Source: Pararhodobacter marinus (lineage in GTDB: Bacteria; Pseudomonadota; Alphaproteobacteria; Rhodobacterales; Rhodobacteraceae). From it: 64,000 bases of DNA. The stretch spans positions 16,272 through 80,271 of the forward strand of contig NZ_QEYD01000015.1 of NCBI RefSeq assembly GCF_003122215.1. The letters run 5' to 3'. The notes below the pieces were generated by a model. That model made no database searches and was not told where the DNA came from. It saw only the letters and a program-made list of their open reading frames with translations. Made by a program: the position numbers and the translations under genes. Shown in pieces: positions 19,936-28,205 of the stretch. Each line of letters begins with the position of its first letter. Position 1 is the stretch's first letter.

Positions 19936-20066
19936 CTATTGCACGGGATCGGGGGAAAGGAAAGGCCCGACGGCCCGCTGCGCAGCCTGCGATAGCCTGC
20001 GCGGTTGCCAAGCCGCCCCGCGCGTGGAACCCTGTCCGGAACAAGGGCCAGAAGCAGGAGACGGCG

Positions 20067-21362
20067 ATGCCCCGCGCATTCGTTCTGGGCGGCTACGGGT
20101 TGATCGGCGCGGAATGCTGCCGGGCGCTTGCGTGCGCGGGTTTCGACGTGACGGCGGTGGGACGATCGCGAGCGGCGGCGGCGCAAAGCGGGCTCGCGGT
20201 CGACTGGCTATATCGCGATCTGGTGCAGACCGACGCCGCGACATGGCGCGCGGATCTGGCGGGCGCGGATGTCGTGGTCAACGCGGCGGGTGCGCTGCAG
20301 GACGGGCCGCGCGACGATCTCGACGGGGTGCATGACCGCGCGCTGGCGGCGCTGATCGACGCGCTGGACGGAAGCGCGACGCGCGTCGTGCAGATCTCGG
20401 CCGCCGGGGTCTCGCCCGACGCCCCGACCGAGTTCTTCCGCTCGAAAGCCCGGGGCGATGCGCGGCTGATGGCCTCGGCGCTCGACTGGGTGATCCTGCG
20501 GCCGACACTGGTGCTGGCGCCGGCGGCCTATGGCGGCACCGCGCTCCTGCGCGCACAGGCGGCCACGCCGCTCGTGCATCTGCAGGTCTTCCCCGACGCC
20601 CCCGTGCAGACCGTGGCGCTGTCCGACCTGGCGCAGGCGGTCGTGACGGCAGCACGGGGCGGGATCCCCCGACGCCGGGTCTATGACCTCACGGAAGCCG
20701 GGTCCCGCTCTTTCGCCGCCACCACCACGCGGATGCGGGCGTGGCTGGGCCTGCCGGACTGGCGCCTGTCGCTGACCCTGCCCCGGCCTCTGCCGCGCCT
20801 GACCGGGCGGATCGCCGACGGGCTGGGACGGCTGGGCTGGCGCTCGCCGCTCAGAACCAACGCGCTGGTCAGCCTGCAGGCGGGCATCACCGGCGATCCC
20901 TCGGCCTGGGAGACGGCGGGCGGCGCGCCCTGCCGTGCGCTGGACGAGACGCTGAGCGCCATGCCCGCAACGCCGCAGGACCGCTGGTTCGCGCGGATGT
21001 ACCTGCTGCTTCCGCTCGCCATCGGCGTGCTGGCGCTGTTCTGGACGGCGTCGGGCCTGATCGCGCTGGCCCAGCCGCAGCGCTCCGCCGACGTGCTGAT
21101 CCTGCGCGGCACCGCGCCCGGCCTCGCCATGGCCATCGCGCTGGCGGGCGGGGTCGCCGATGTCGCGCTGGGTCTCGCCATCCTGTGGCGCCGCTGGGCG
21201 CGCGCGGCGGCGCTGGGCATGATCGCGGTGGCGGGCAGCTACCTGTTCGGCAGTCTCGCCTTCACGCCCGATCTGTGGCTGGACCCGATGGGCCCGATGG
21301 TCAAGGTCCTGCCCACGCTGCCGCTCGCGCTGATCGTGGCCAGCCTGATCGAACCGCGATGA
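20067..21362 (+). CDS. NAD(P)-binding (atypical SDR) protein fused to a DoxX-like membrane domain
   Basis: 431 residues in two parts. The N-terminal half is a Rossmann domain of the NmrA/complex-I-39-kDa-like type, with dinucleotide loop GGYGLIGAE (residues 7-15) and QISAAGVSPDAPTEFFRSKA where the active-site region lies. From about residue 305 there are four hydrophobic helices resembling DoxX-like proteins. CAGGAG precedes the ATG. Its stop overlaps the start of the DUF2269 gene (ATGA), so the two are translationally coupled. The substrate is unknown. Confidence 0.75.
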   Translation: MPRAFVLGGYGLIGAECCRALACAGFDVTAVGRSRAAAAQSGLAVDWLYRDLVQTDAATWRADLAGADVVVNAAGALQDGPRDDLDGVHDRALAALIDALDGSATRVVQISAAGVSPDAPTEFFRSKARGDARLMASALDWVILRPTLVLAPAAYGGTALLRAQAATPLVHLQVFPDAPVQTVALSDLAQAVVTAARGGIPRRRVYDLTEAGSRSFAATTTRMRAWLGLPDWRLSLTLPRPLPRLTGRIADGLGRLGWRSPLRTNALVSLQAGITGDPSAWETAGGAPCRALDETLSAMPATPQDRWFARMYLLLPLAIGVLALFWTASGLIALAQPQRSADVLILRGTAPGLAMAIALAGGVADVALGLAILWRRWARAAALGMIAVAGSYLFGSLAFTPDLWLDPMGPMVKVLPTLPLALIVASLIEPR

Positions 21363-21826
21363 GCGCCCTCTTGCTCTATCTCCATGTGCTTGGCGCCATG
21401 GTGCTGATGGGCACGGGCGCGGGTATCGCCTTTTTCATGGTCATGGCTCAGCGCAGCCGGGACCCCGCGCTGATCGCCCATACCGCCGGGATCGTCGTCA
21501 TCGCCGACACGCTCTTCACCGCCACCGCCGCGCTGGCGCAGCCGGTGACCGGCATTCTCCTGGCGCTGGATCGCGGCTGGCCGCTGTCCGAGCCGTGGAT
21601 CCTGCTCTCCGTCGCGCTCTATCTCGTCGTGGGCGCGTTCTGGCTGCCGGTCGTCTGGATGCAGATCCGCCTGCGCGACCTCGCGCGACAGGCCGCGCGC
21701 GAGGGTACTCCCCTGCCCCCGGCCTATCACCGGCTCTACCGGCTGTGGTTCGCCTTCGGCTTCCCCGCTTTCGCGGCGATGCTGGCGATCATCTGGCTGA
21801 TGCTCACGACACCCGCCTTGGGCTGA
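21359..21826 (+). CDS. DUF2269 family integral membrane protein
   Basis: A 155-residue membrane protein with four predicted helices, starting SALLLYLHVLGAMVLMGTGA, the usual DUF2269 opening with a membrane histidine. Family function is not established. The ATGA overlap with the upstream SDR/DoxX fusion implies a coupled operon and a shared membrane role. It ends 12 bp before the convergent esterase. Confidence 0.8.
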   Translation: MSALLLYLHVLGAMVLMGTGAGIAFFMVMAQRSRDPALIAHTAGIVVIADTLFTATAALAQPVTGILLALDRGWPLSEPWILLSVALYLVVGAFWLPVVWMQIRLRDLARQAAREGTPLPPAYHRLYRLWFAFGFPAFAAMLAIIWLMLTTPALG

Positions 21827-21838
21827 GACCGCCCGGCG

Positions 21839-22867
21839 TCAGAGCTTCTCGCGCAGCCACGCGCTGACGACCGAGGTCGCCTCGGCCCCTTGCGGGATCG
21901 CGCGGCGCGCCGAGACGAAGGCATGGACCTGCCCGGGGAAGGAATGCAGCCGCGACGCCACGCCCGCCTCGCGCAGCGCTGCGTGGTAATTGTTGCCGTC
22001 ATCCCAGAGCGGATCATGCCCCGCATTCAGGATCAGCGCCTCGGGCTGGCCCGCCAGGTGCGGTGAGAAAATCGGCGAGATCCGCGGATCCCGCCGGTCG
22101 ATGCCCGCGGGAACGTATTGGTCCATGTACCAGTCGATCCGGTCGCGCGGCAGCACATAGGCGTTCTTCAGAACCTCCATCGAGCGCGTCTCGCCCCGGC
22201 TGTCCACCGCCGGGTAGATCAACACCTGCAGCTTCGGCAGCACCACGCCCCGCACCTGCAAATCATGCATCAGCACGGCGGTCAGGTTGCCGCCCGCACT
22301 GTCGCCCCCCACCGCCATCCGCGCCGGATCGATGCCCCAGGCGTCGGGCGCCGCCATCAGCGCCAGCCACGCCGCCAGTACATCGTCGGGTCCTGCGGGC
22401 CAGACATGCTCGGGCGCCAGCCGGTAATCCAGCGCGATGACGCGGATCCCCGCCTCCAGCGCGATCTGCCCGCACAACCCGTCATGCGTATCAAGCCCGC
22501 CCTGTACCCAGCCGCCGCCATGGATATAGACCAGCGTCGGGCGCGATGTGTCGTCGGGCCGTGTGTCGTAGATCCGCGCGGGCCGCTCGCCCTCGCCGCC
22601 CGCGATCGTCACGTCGCGCTTCGTGACCGAGGCGGGTGAGGGCGTGTCGAACTTGTCGGCAAGGATCCTGAGCGAGGCGCGGCTCTCGGCGATGGTGGGG
22701 ATCACGCCGGGAACCCGGATCGCGTTGAAGAGCTCGCCCAGCGCCTGCGCCTTGGCGTCGATCCGCCGCCCGTCCACCACCTTGCGCCGCCCGGTGAACC
22801 ACAGAGCCGCCACGGATTCGGGCGCCCGTGCCACAGCCAGGTTCAGCAGCATCGCGAATTTGTTCAT
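21839..22867 (-). CDS. Alpha/beta hydrolase, hormone-sensitive-lipase (HSL) family esterase
   Basis: A 342-residue esterase. The oxyanion-hole motif is YIHGGGWVQGGLDTHD (about residues 113-128), the nucleophile elbow is GGDSAGGN with catalytic Ser, the acid is near HDPLWDD, and the histidine is in GQVHAFVS. These define bacterial HSL (family IV) carboxylesterases, usually acting on short acyl esters. There is no signal peptide. GGGAGTGGG directly precedes the ATG. Longer in-frame starts lack homology. Confidence 0.88.
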   Translation of the reverse strand: MNKFAMLLNLAVARAPESVAALWFTGRRKVVDGRRIDAKAQALGELFNAIRVPGVIPTIAESRASLRILADKFDTPSPASVTKRDVTIAGGEGERPARIYDTRPDDTSRPTLVYIHGGGWVQGGLDTHDGLCGQIALEAGIRVIALDYRLAPEHVWPAGPDDVLAAWLALMAAPDAWGIDPARMAVGGDSAGGNLTAVLMHDLQVRGVVLPKLQVLIYPAVDSRGETRSMEVLKNAYVLPRDRIDWYMDQYVPAGIDRRDPRISPIFSPHLAGQPEALILNAGHDPLWDDGNNYHAALREAGVASRLHSFPGQVHAFVSARRAIPQGAEATSVVSAWLREKL

Positions 22868-23054
22868 CCCACTCCCCTTTTGCCCCAGAGGGCACCAGAA
22901 CGGCGCCGGGATCAAGAGGGCGGCGCCGGCAGAACGCAGGGTTTCGCCGCCGACAGGCCCCTCCGTCCTGCACGGACCGCGCGCCGCATTGCCAGCGCCC
23001 TCCATCCGTGCCACCACCGGGGCTCCCTTTCCTGACGACCGCTCCGTAGCCCCC

Positions 23055-23780
23055 GTGCCACAGCCTTCCGCCCTGCCCCGCCCCTTCCTCGCGCGCCGCC
23101 TCCTCGCCCTCGCGGTGGATCTGGCGCTGGTCTTCGCGCTCGTCACCGTGGCGATGGTGCCCTTCACAGGCGACGGTCTCCGCCTGCCCGCGGCCCCCCT
23201 GACGATGCGCAGCACCGACTGCAGCGATGTCGAGACCGCGCCCGGCTGGCTGACCGAGCTTCTGGGCGCCCCCGGCCCCTATTCGCTCAGGCTCTGCGAG
23301 CGCCGGCTCTACGGCCTGCCCGACGGCAACGAGCTGCGCGTGGTGCTGGGCGCCGCGACCCCCGACACCACCAGCCGCCGTCTGGTCATCCCGGTCAATG
23401 CCGCGCTGGAACCGGTCGATCCCCGCCATCCCGGCGGCGTGCTGATCCTGGCGATCCTGATGGCGCTGAGCGCGCTGGCGACCCGGTTGGGCTGGCGCAG
23501 TCCCGGCAAGGCCCTGGCGCGGCTGCGGATCGTACCGGCGAACGGGGCGCGCGCCCTTCCCGTCTGGCGCGAGACCCTGCGGTTGGGGCCGCTCGTGATC
23601 CTCGCCGCCCTGCCCGCGCTCACCGGCGGCCTGCCCGCCGCCGCGATCGGGCCTCTGGGCGTGATCGCCGCGGTGGCGCTGGGCGCGATCCTGTTGATCT
23701 GGTATTATCTGTGGCCCTTCGCGCATTGGTCGGGCCAGTCCCGCCACGACCGGCACGCGCGGTTTTTCGTCACCGGCTGA
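23055..23780 (+). CDS. RDD family membrane protein
   Basis: About 241 residues. It opens near PRPFLARRLLALAVDLALVF, the R-x6-D pattern of RDD domains, and has WRSPGKALARLRIVPANG in the second half, the other RDD hallmark. Three membrane segments are visible, with a periplasmic loop of about 80 residues holding two cysteines (TDCSDVE and RLCERRL) that could form a disulphide. RDD proteins are of varied function. The start is uncertain: GTG 23055 is the nearest in-frame start, but no ribosome site is seen. Confidence 0.7.
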   Translation: MPQPSALPRPFLARRLLALAVDLALVFALVTVAMVPFTGDGLRLPAAPLTMRSTDCSDVETAPGWLTELLGAPGPYSLRLCERRLYGLPDGNELRVVLGAATPDTTSRRLVIPVNAALEPVDPRHPGGVLILAILMALSALATRLGWRSPGKALARLRIVPANGARALPVWRETLRLGPLVILAALPALTGGLPAAAIGPLGVIAAVALGAILLIWYYLWPFAHWSGQSRHDRHARFFVTG

Positions 23781-23810
23781 GCCGGATGGCTTGCCGTCGC
23801 CGTCATCGCA

Positions 23811-23829
23811 GTTTAGAAACGTTCTAAAC
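23811..23829. promoter_or_regulatory. Irr-binding iron control element (ICE box) upstream of mbfA
   Basis: A perfect inverted repeat GTTTAGAA-ACG-TTCTAAAC whose core TTTAGAA-N3-TTCTAAA matches the Irr operator described for Rhizobiales and Rhodobacterales. It ends 17 bp before the mbfA start, a position suited to repression. Confidence 0.85.
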
Positions 23830-23846
23830 AATCAGACGGGCCCGTG

Positions 23847-24824
23847 ATGTTTTCCATACTCGGCAGCCGCCGCCAGTTTCGCGATCTCAGCGATCAGGAA
23901 GTGCTCGCGCTCGCGATTTCCTCGGAAGAGGACGATTCGCGCATCTATCGCAGCTATGCCGAGCGCCTGCGCGCCGATTACCCGGCCTCGGCGGCGGTCT
24001 TCGACGGCATGGCCGAGGAAGAAGACCGCCACCGCCAGCGCCTGATCGCGCTGCACCGGATCCGCTTCGGCGATGTCATCCCGCTGATCCGGCGCGAGCA
24101 TGTGGCGGGTTTCTATGCCCGCAAACCCGTCTGGCTGATGGAGACGATGACGCTCGAACAGATCCGCGGCGAGGCCGAGGCGATGGAGCGTCAGGCGGCC
24201 AGCTTCTACCAGCTCGCCGCGCAGCGCACGCAGGACGCCGAAACGCGCCGGCTTCTGGGCGATCTGGCGGCGGCCGAGATGGGGCATGAAAACGCGGCCC
24301 ATGCGCTTGAAGACAAGCATCTGGGCGGCGAAGCCCGCAGCGCCGAGGACGATACCGCGCATCGCCAGTTCCTGCTGACCTGGGTGCAGCCGGGGCTTGC
24401 GGGGCTGATGGACGGCTCGGTCTCGACGCTCGCGCCGATCTTCGCCACCGCCTTCGCCACGCAGAACACGCACACGACCTTCCTCGTGGGCCTCGCCGCC
24501 TCGGTCGGCGCGGGCATCTCGATGGGTTTCACCGAGGCCGCCTCGGATGACGGCCAGCTCTCGGGGCGCGGCTCGCCGCTCAAGCGCGGCATCGCCGCCG
24601 GGGTGATGACCACGCTGGGCGGGCTGGGCCATGCGCTGCCCTATCTCATCCCGCATTTCTGGACCGCGACGATCATCGCCATGATCGTGGTCTTCGTGGA
24701 ACTCTGGGCCATCGTCTGGATCCAGAACCGCTACATGCAGACCCCGTTCCTGCGCGCGACGTTCCAGGTGGTGCTGGGCGGCGCCCTGGTCTTCGCGGCA
24801 GGCGCCATCATCGGCGGCGGCTGA
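23847..24824 (+). CDS. mbfA: Membrane-bound ferritin MbfA, iron/manganese exporter family
   Basis: 325 residues. The N-terminal ferritin-like (erythrin/rubrerythrin) di-iron domain has E-x-x-H-type motifs such as AEEEDRHRQRL (about residues 55-65) and AAEMGHENAAH (about 147-157). The C-terminal part is a VIT1-like membrane domain starting PGLAGLMDGSVSTLAPIFA. MbfA exports iron and protects against iron and peroxide stress; in Bradyrhizobium and Agrobacterium it is repressed by Irr. The ICE box just upstream fits this. ATG 23847 was preferred to the GTG one codon earlier. Confidence 0.93.
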   Translation: MFSILGSRRQFRDLSDQEVLALAISSEEDDSRIYRSYAERLRADYPASAAVFDGMAEEEDRHRQRLIALHRIRFGDVIPLIRREHVAGFYARKPVWLMETMTLEQIRGEAEAMERQAASFYQLAAQRTQDAETRRLLGDLAAAEMGHENAAHALEDKHLGGEARSAEDDTAHRQFLLTWVQPGLAGLMDGSVSTLAPIFATAFATQNTHTTFLVGLAASVGAGISMGFTEAASDDGQLSGRGSPLKRGIAAGVMTTLGGLGHALPYLIPHFWTATIIAMIVVFVELWAIVWIQNRYMQTPFLRATFQVVLGGALVFAAGAIIGGG

Positions 24825-24854
24825 TTTCACTTTGCCGAAAATACTCTCGGGAGG
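24825..24854 (-). repeat. Box of the 3'-end element, between mbfA and potI
   Basis: On the minus strand CCTCCCGAGAGTATTTTCGG is followed by CAAAGTGAAA. It belongs to the same box family as 2053-2080 and lies 3' of the convergent potI gene beyond a cluster of hairpins. Confidence 0.65.
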
Positions 24855-24930
24855 ATTTTCAAGGAGGGTGGAAAACCCTCCTTGAAGGGGGCGGGAGGAT
24901 TTTCAAGGAGGGTGGAAAACCCTCCTTGAA
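24849..24930. repeat. Two tandem 38-bp repeats, each with an 11-bp perfect inverted repeat
   Basis: Identical copies at 24849-24886 and 24893-24930 (44 bp period) start GGGAGGATTTTC. Each contains TTCAAGGAGGG-TGGAAAA-CCCTCCTTGAA, a perfect stem with a seven-base loop. They form two consecutive hairpins between the convergent genes mbfA and potI. Confidence 0.85.
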
Positions 24931-24946
24931 CCGGGGGGCCCCGGGG

Positions 24947-25033
24947 GGCGGCAGCCCCCCGGTTCTTCCTGAAAAACGGCGGGGCGGCAGCCCCCCGGTT
25001 CTTCGTGAAAAACGGCGCGCGGCAGCCCCCCCG
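24947..25033. repeat. 36-bp tandem repeats (two full copies, one partial)
   Basis: Units starting GGCGGCAGCCCCCCGGTTCTT at 24947 and 24983 differ at one base (TTCCTG versus TTCGTG). A third, truncated unit begins at 25019. Each carries GGGGGGCTGCC-type complementarity on the minus strand. Confidence 0.8.
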
Positions 25034-25076
25034 GGCCTGCGACAAGCGGCAGGGCCGAACCTCTGGGACCGTCGCC

Positions 25077-25880
25077 TCAGCGCGCCCGCTTCGACTGGCG
25101 CATCAGCAACACCCCTGCCACCGTCACCGCCAGAGCGACGATGCCGATGATGATCGTGGCCAGCGCGTTCACATCCGGGCTCACGCCCAGCCGGACCTTG
25201 GAAAAGATCACCATCGGCAGGGTCGAGGCCCCCGGCCCCGACACGAAGCTCGCGATCACGAGATCGTCGAGCGACAGCGTGAAGGCCAGAAGCCAGCCCG
25301 ACACCAGCGCCGGCGCGATCACCGGCAAGGTGATGTCGAAGAACACGCGCACCGGCCCCGCGCCCAGATCGCGCGCCGCTTCCTCGAGGCTCTCGTCCAT
25401 GTCCCTCAGCCGCGACTGCGCGATCACCGCGACATAGGCCGCGCAGAAGGTCGAATGGGCGATGATGACGGTGGTCATGCCGCGGCCGGCGGGCCAGCCC
25501 AGCATCCCCTCCATCGCCACGAACAACAGCAGCAGCGACAGGCCGATGATCACCTCGGGCATCACCAGCGGCGCGGTGACCATGCCCGTGAGCATCAGCT
25601 TGCCGTGGAACTTGCCGAACCGTGTGAGCACGAAGGCCGCGAGCGTGCCGATCACCACCGCCAGCGAGGCGCTGATCGTGGCGATCTTCAGGCTGACCCA
25701 GGCCGCCTCCAGAAGCTGCCCGTCGCTGATCAACTCGCCATACCAGCGGGTCGAAAACCCGCCCCAGACCGTGACCAGACGGCTTTCGTTGAACGAGAAC
25801 ACGATGAGCGAGACGATCGGCGCGTAAAGAAAGCCGAAGCCCAGCGTGGCGAACAGGGGCAGGAACCAGCCGCGTCTCAT
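25077..25880 (-). CDS. potI: ABC transporter permease, polyamine (PotI/PotC) type
   Basis: A 267-residue inner-membrane permease with six helices. The cytoplasmic EAA loop reads ESLEEAARDLGAGPVRVFFDITLP (about residues 143-166) and contacts the ATPase. It opens MRRGWFLPLFATLGFGFLY, as is usual for PotC/PotI. The ATG overlaps the stop of potH (ATGA), so it is translationally coupled. It is the last gene of potF-G-H-I. The operon type indicates putrescine or spermidine uptake, though the exact substrate is inferred. Confidence 0.9.
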   Translation of the reverse strand: MRRGWFLPLFATLGFGFLYAPIVSLIVFSFNESRLVTVWGGFSTRWYGELISDGQLLEAAWVSLKIATISASLAVVIGTLAAFVLTRFGKFHGKLMLTGMVTAPLVMPEVIIGLSLLLLFVAMEGMLGWPAGRGMTTVIIAHSTFCAAYVAVIAQSRLRDMDESLEEAARDLGAGPVRVFFDITLPVIAPALVSGWLLAFTLSLDDLVIASFVSGPGASTLPMVIFSKVRLGVSPDVNALATIIIGIVALAVTVAGVLLMRQSKRAR

Positions 25881-26947
25881 TCCTGCGCCTCCTGCCGGTT
25901 CTGCACCGATTGCAGCCACATGATCGGCAGCACGACCAGCACCAGCATGACAATCGCCACCGCCGAGGCCACCGGCCAGTCGCGGGCCGAGAAGAACTCG
26001 TCCCACAACGTCCGCCCGATCATCAGCGTGTCAGGCCCGCCCAGAAGCGCGGGGATCACGTATTCGCCGATGGCGGGGATGAAGACCAGCATCGAGCCGG
26101 CGACGATGCCCGGCACGGACAAGGGCAGCGTCACCGTCAGGAAGGTGGTGACGGGCGAGGCCCCCAGATCGCTCGCCGCTTCCAGAAGCGCGCCGTCCAG
26201 TTTCACCAGATTGGCGTAAAGCGGCAGGATCATGAAGGGCAGGTAGGTATAGACGATGCCGATATAGACCGCGAAATCGGTCTGCATCATCACCAGCGGC
26301 TCGTCGATGATCCCGGCCCATGTCAGCAGGTTGTTGATCACCCCGTCGCGCCGCAGGAAGCCGATCCACGCATAGACCCGCAGCAGGAACGAGGTCCAGA
26401 ACGGCAAGATCACCAGAAGCAGCAGGATCGAGCGGCGCGGCTCGGGCGAGCGGGCGATGTAATAGGCGATGGGATAGCCGATGAGCAGCGCAAACAGCGT
26501 CGAGATCGCGGCGATCTTCAGCGAGGACAGATAGGCGTTGACGTAAAGCGCATCCGACAGAAGGAAGCGGTAATTCTCGAGGCTCGCGATGATCTCGATC
26601 CCGCCGTCGTCGCCCCTCTCCCAAAGCGGGGAATAGGGCGGCCGGGCGATCATCGTCTCGGCCAGCGAAATGCGGCCCAGCACGAAGAACGGCACCAGGA
26701 AGAAAACGACGAGCCACAGCATCGGCACGGCGATGACGATCCAGCGGTCGGGCAGCCCGACCAACCGGCCCAGCACGAAGCCGCCGAACGCGAAGAGCAA
26801 GGCCGCGCCGATCAGCAGGACCAGATCCTCGGGCAGGAACAGCCAGTGCCGGCCCAGCATCAGCGCGATCACCACCAGCGGGGCGGCGATCATGGCCGGC
26901 GGCAGGGCGAGCCTTCCGCGGCCAGGGGTGGCGGACGCCCCGCTCAT
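25877..26947 (-). CDS. potH: ABC transporter permease, polyamine (PotH/PotB) type
   Basis: A 356-residue permease, somewhat longer than E. coli PotH because of an N-terminal extension containing two extra hydrophobic segments (about residues 15-62). The EAA loop is GALLEAASDLGASPVTTFLTV (about residues 247-267). SVPGIVAGSMLVFIPAIGEYV is typical of the PotB/PotH group. Its start overlaps the potG stop by four bases and its stop overlaps the potI start. It works with PotG and PotI as the membrane channel. Confidence 0.9.
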   Translation of the reverse strand: MSGASATPGRGRLALPPAMIAAPLVVIALMLGRHWLFLPEDLVLLIGAALLFAFGGFVLGRLVGLPDRWIVIAVPMLWLVVFFLVPFFVLGRISLAETMIARPPYSPLWERGDDGGIEIIASLENYRFLLSDALYVNAYLSSLKIAAISTLFALLIGYPIAYYIARSPEPRRSILLLLVILPFWTSFLLRVYAWIGFLRRDGVINNLLTWAGIIDEPLVMMQTDFAVYIGIVYTYLPFMILPLYANLVKLDGALLEAASDLGASPVTTFLTVTLPLSVPGIVAGSMLVFIPAIGEYVIPALLGGPDTLMIGRTLWDEFFSARDWPVASAVAIVMLVLVVLPIMWLQSVQNRQEAQE

Positions 26948-28080
26948 TGCGTCAGCACCCGGAAATCGGCGGGCTCGAAGCTGAGATGCACGCTTTCGTC
27001 CCAGCTGATCGGGTTGTCGCGGCGCGATTCATTGGCCTGCGTGACGCGCACCTGCCGTCCATTGGCCAGCCGCACCAAATACGACGACATATGCCCGACA
27101 TAGCCCATGTCGCGGACGATACCGGGCACGGTGTTGACGGCGCCCTCTTTCGGCTCGCGCGTGAGCCAGACGCGTTCGGGCCGCATCGCCAGCCACACGG
27201 TCTGGCCCTGCGTGAGCCCCGGCACCGGCGGGACCGAGACCGGACCCAGATCCTCGGTCTCGACGCGCATGAGGTCGGGCGCGGAAGGGCCGACGCGGCC
27301 CTCGAACAGGTTCACCGAGCCGATGAAATCGGCGACGAAGCGCGATTTCGGCGTCTCGTAGATCTCGCGCGGCTCACCCACCTGGGTGATGACCCCTTCG
27401 GTCATCACGCCGATCCGGGTGGCGAGCGTCATCGCCTCGTCCTGATCGTGGGTCACGACGATGAAGGTCACGCCCAGCGTTTCCTGAATGTTGATCAGCT
27501 CGAACTGGGTCTCTTCGCGCAGCTTCTTGTCCAGCGCGCCCAGAGGCTCGTCGAGCAGCAGCACCTTGGGCTGCTTGGCCAGCGCGCGGGCCAGCGCCAC
27601 GCGCTGACGCTGACCGCCCGACAATTGGTGCGGCTTGCGGCGCGCGAAGCTTTCCAGCTTGACGAGCTTCAGCATCTCGGCCGCGCGCTCGGCGGCCTCG
27701 GCCTTGGATTTTCCTTCGCGCAGAAGGCCATAGGCCACGTTCTTCTCGACCGACATATGCGGGAACAGCGCGTAGGACTGGAACATCATGTTGGTGGGTC
27801 GGCGGTCGGCGGGCACGCCGGCCATGTCCTGCCCGTCGATCAGGATCTTGCCCGAGGTCGGTGTCTCGAACCCCGACAGCATCCGCAGCAGCGTCGATTT
27901 CCCGCAGCCCGAGCCGCCCAGCAGGCAGAACAGTTCGGATCGATAGATATCCAGACTGACATCGTTGACGGCGGTGAAATCGCCGAAGCGCTTGGTGATG
28001 TTCCGGATCGAGATGAACGGCTTGGCGTCCGGGTCGGTCCAGGGGCGGGTATTCACGGCAAGCGCCGGATTGCTGGTCAT
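26944..28080 (-). CDS. potG: ABC transporter ATP-binding protein, polyamine (PotG/PotA) type
   Basis: A 378-residue ATPase. Walker A is GGSGCGKSTLL, the Q-loop region is MMFQSYALFPHM, the ABC signature is LSGGQRQRVALARALA, Walker B is VLLLDEPLGALD and the H-loop is VTHDQDEA. The C-terminal 130 residues form a TOBE/MOI domain (VNLFEGRV to the end), typical of PotA/PotG and MalK-like regulators. It powers import by PotH/PotI. The start at MTSNPALAVN follows a 125 bp gap containing a hairpin after potF. It overlaps potH by four bases. Confidence 0.93.
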   Translation of the reverse strand: MTSNPALAVNTRPWTDPDAKPFISIRNITKRFGDFTAVNDVSLDIYRSELFCLLGGSGCGKSTLLRMLSGFETPTSGKILIDGQDMAGVPADRRPTNMMFQSYALFPHMSVEKNVAYGLLREGKSKAEAAERAAEMLKLVKLESFARRKPHQLSGGQRQRVALARALAKQPKVLLLDEPLGALDKKLREETQFELINIQETLGVTFIVVTHDQDEAMTLATRIGVMTEGVITQVGEPREIYETPKSRFVADFIGSVNLFEGRVGPSAPDLMRVETEDLGPVSVPPVPGLTQGQTVWLAMRPERVWLTREPKEGAVNTVPGIVRDMGYVGHMSSYLVRLANGRQVRVTQANESRRDNPISWDESVHLSFEPADFRVLTQ

Positions 28081-28155
28081 CGGACGAGGCTCCGCGCAGG
28101 GAAACAGGGTAAAATACGGGACGGTCGAAGGATCGGGCGGCAGATCCGGAGGAGC

Positions 28156-28181
28156 GCCCCGCCCGCCTTGGCGGACGGGGC
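28156..28181 (-). terminator. Intra-operon hairpin between potF and potG
   Basis: GCCCCGTCCGCC on the minus strand pairs with GGCGGGCGGGGC with one mismatch and a minimal loop. It follows the potF stop by 24 bp and has no U-tract. Such hairpins often keep binding-protein mRNA levels above those of the distal transporter genes. Confidence 0.5.
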
Positions 28182-28205
28182 CGGTTCCGGCAACGGCCCG
28201 CGGCC

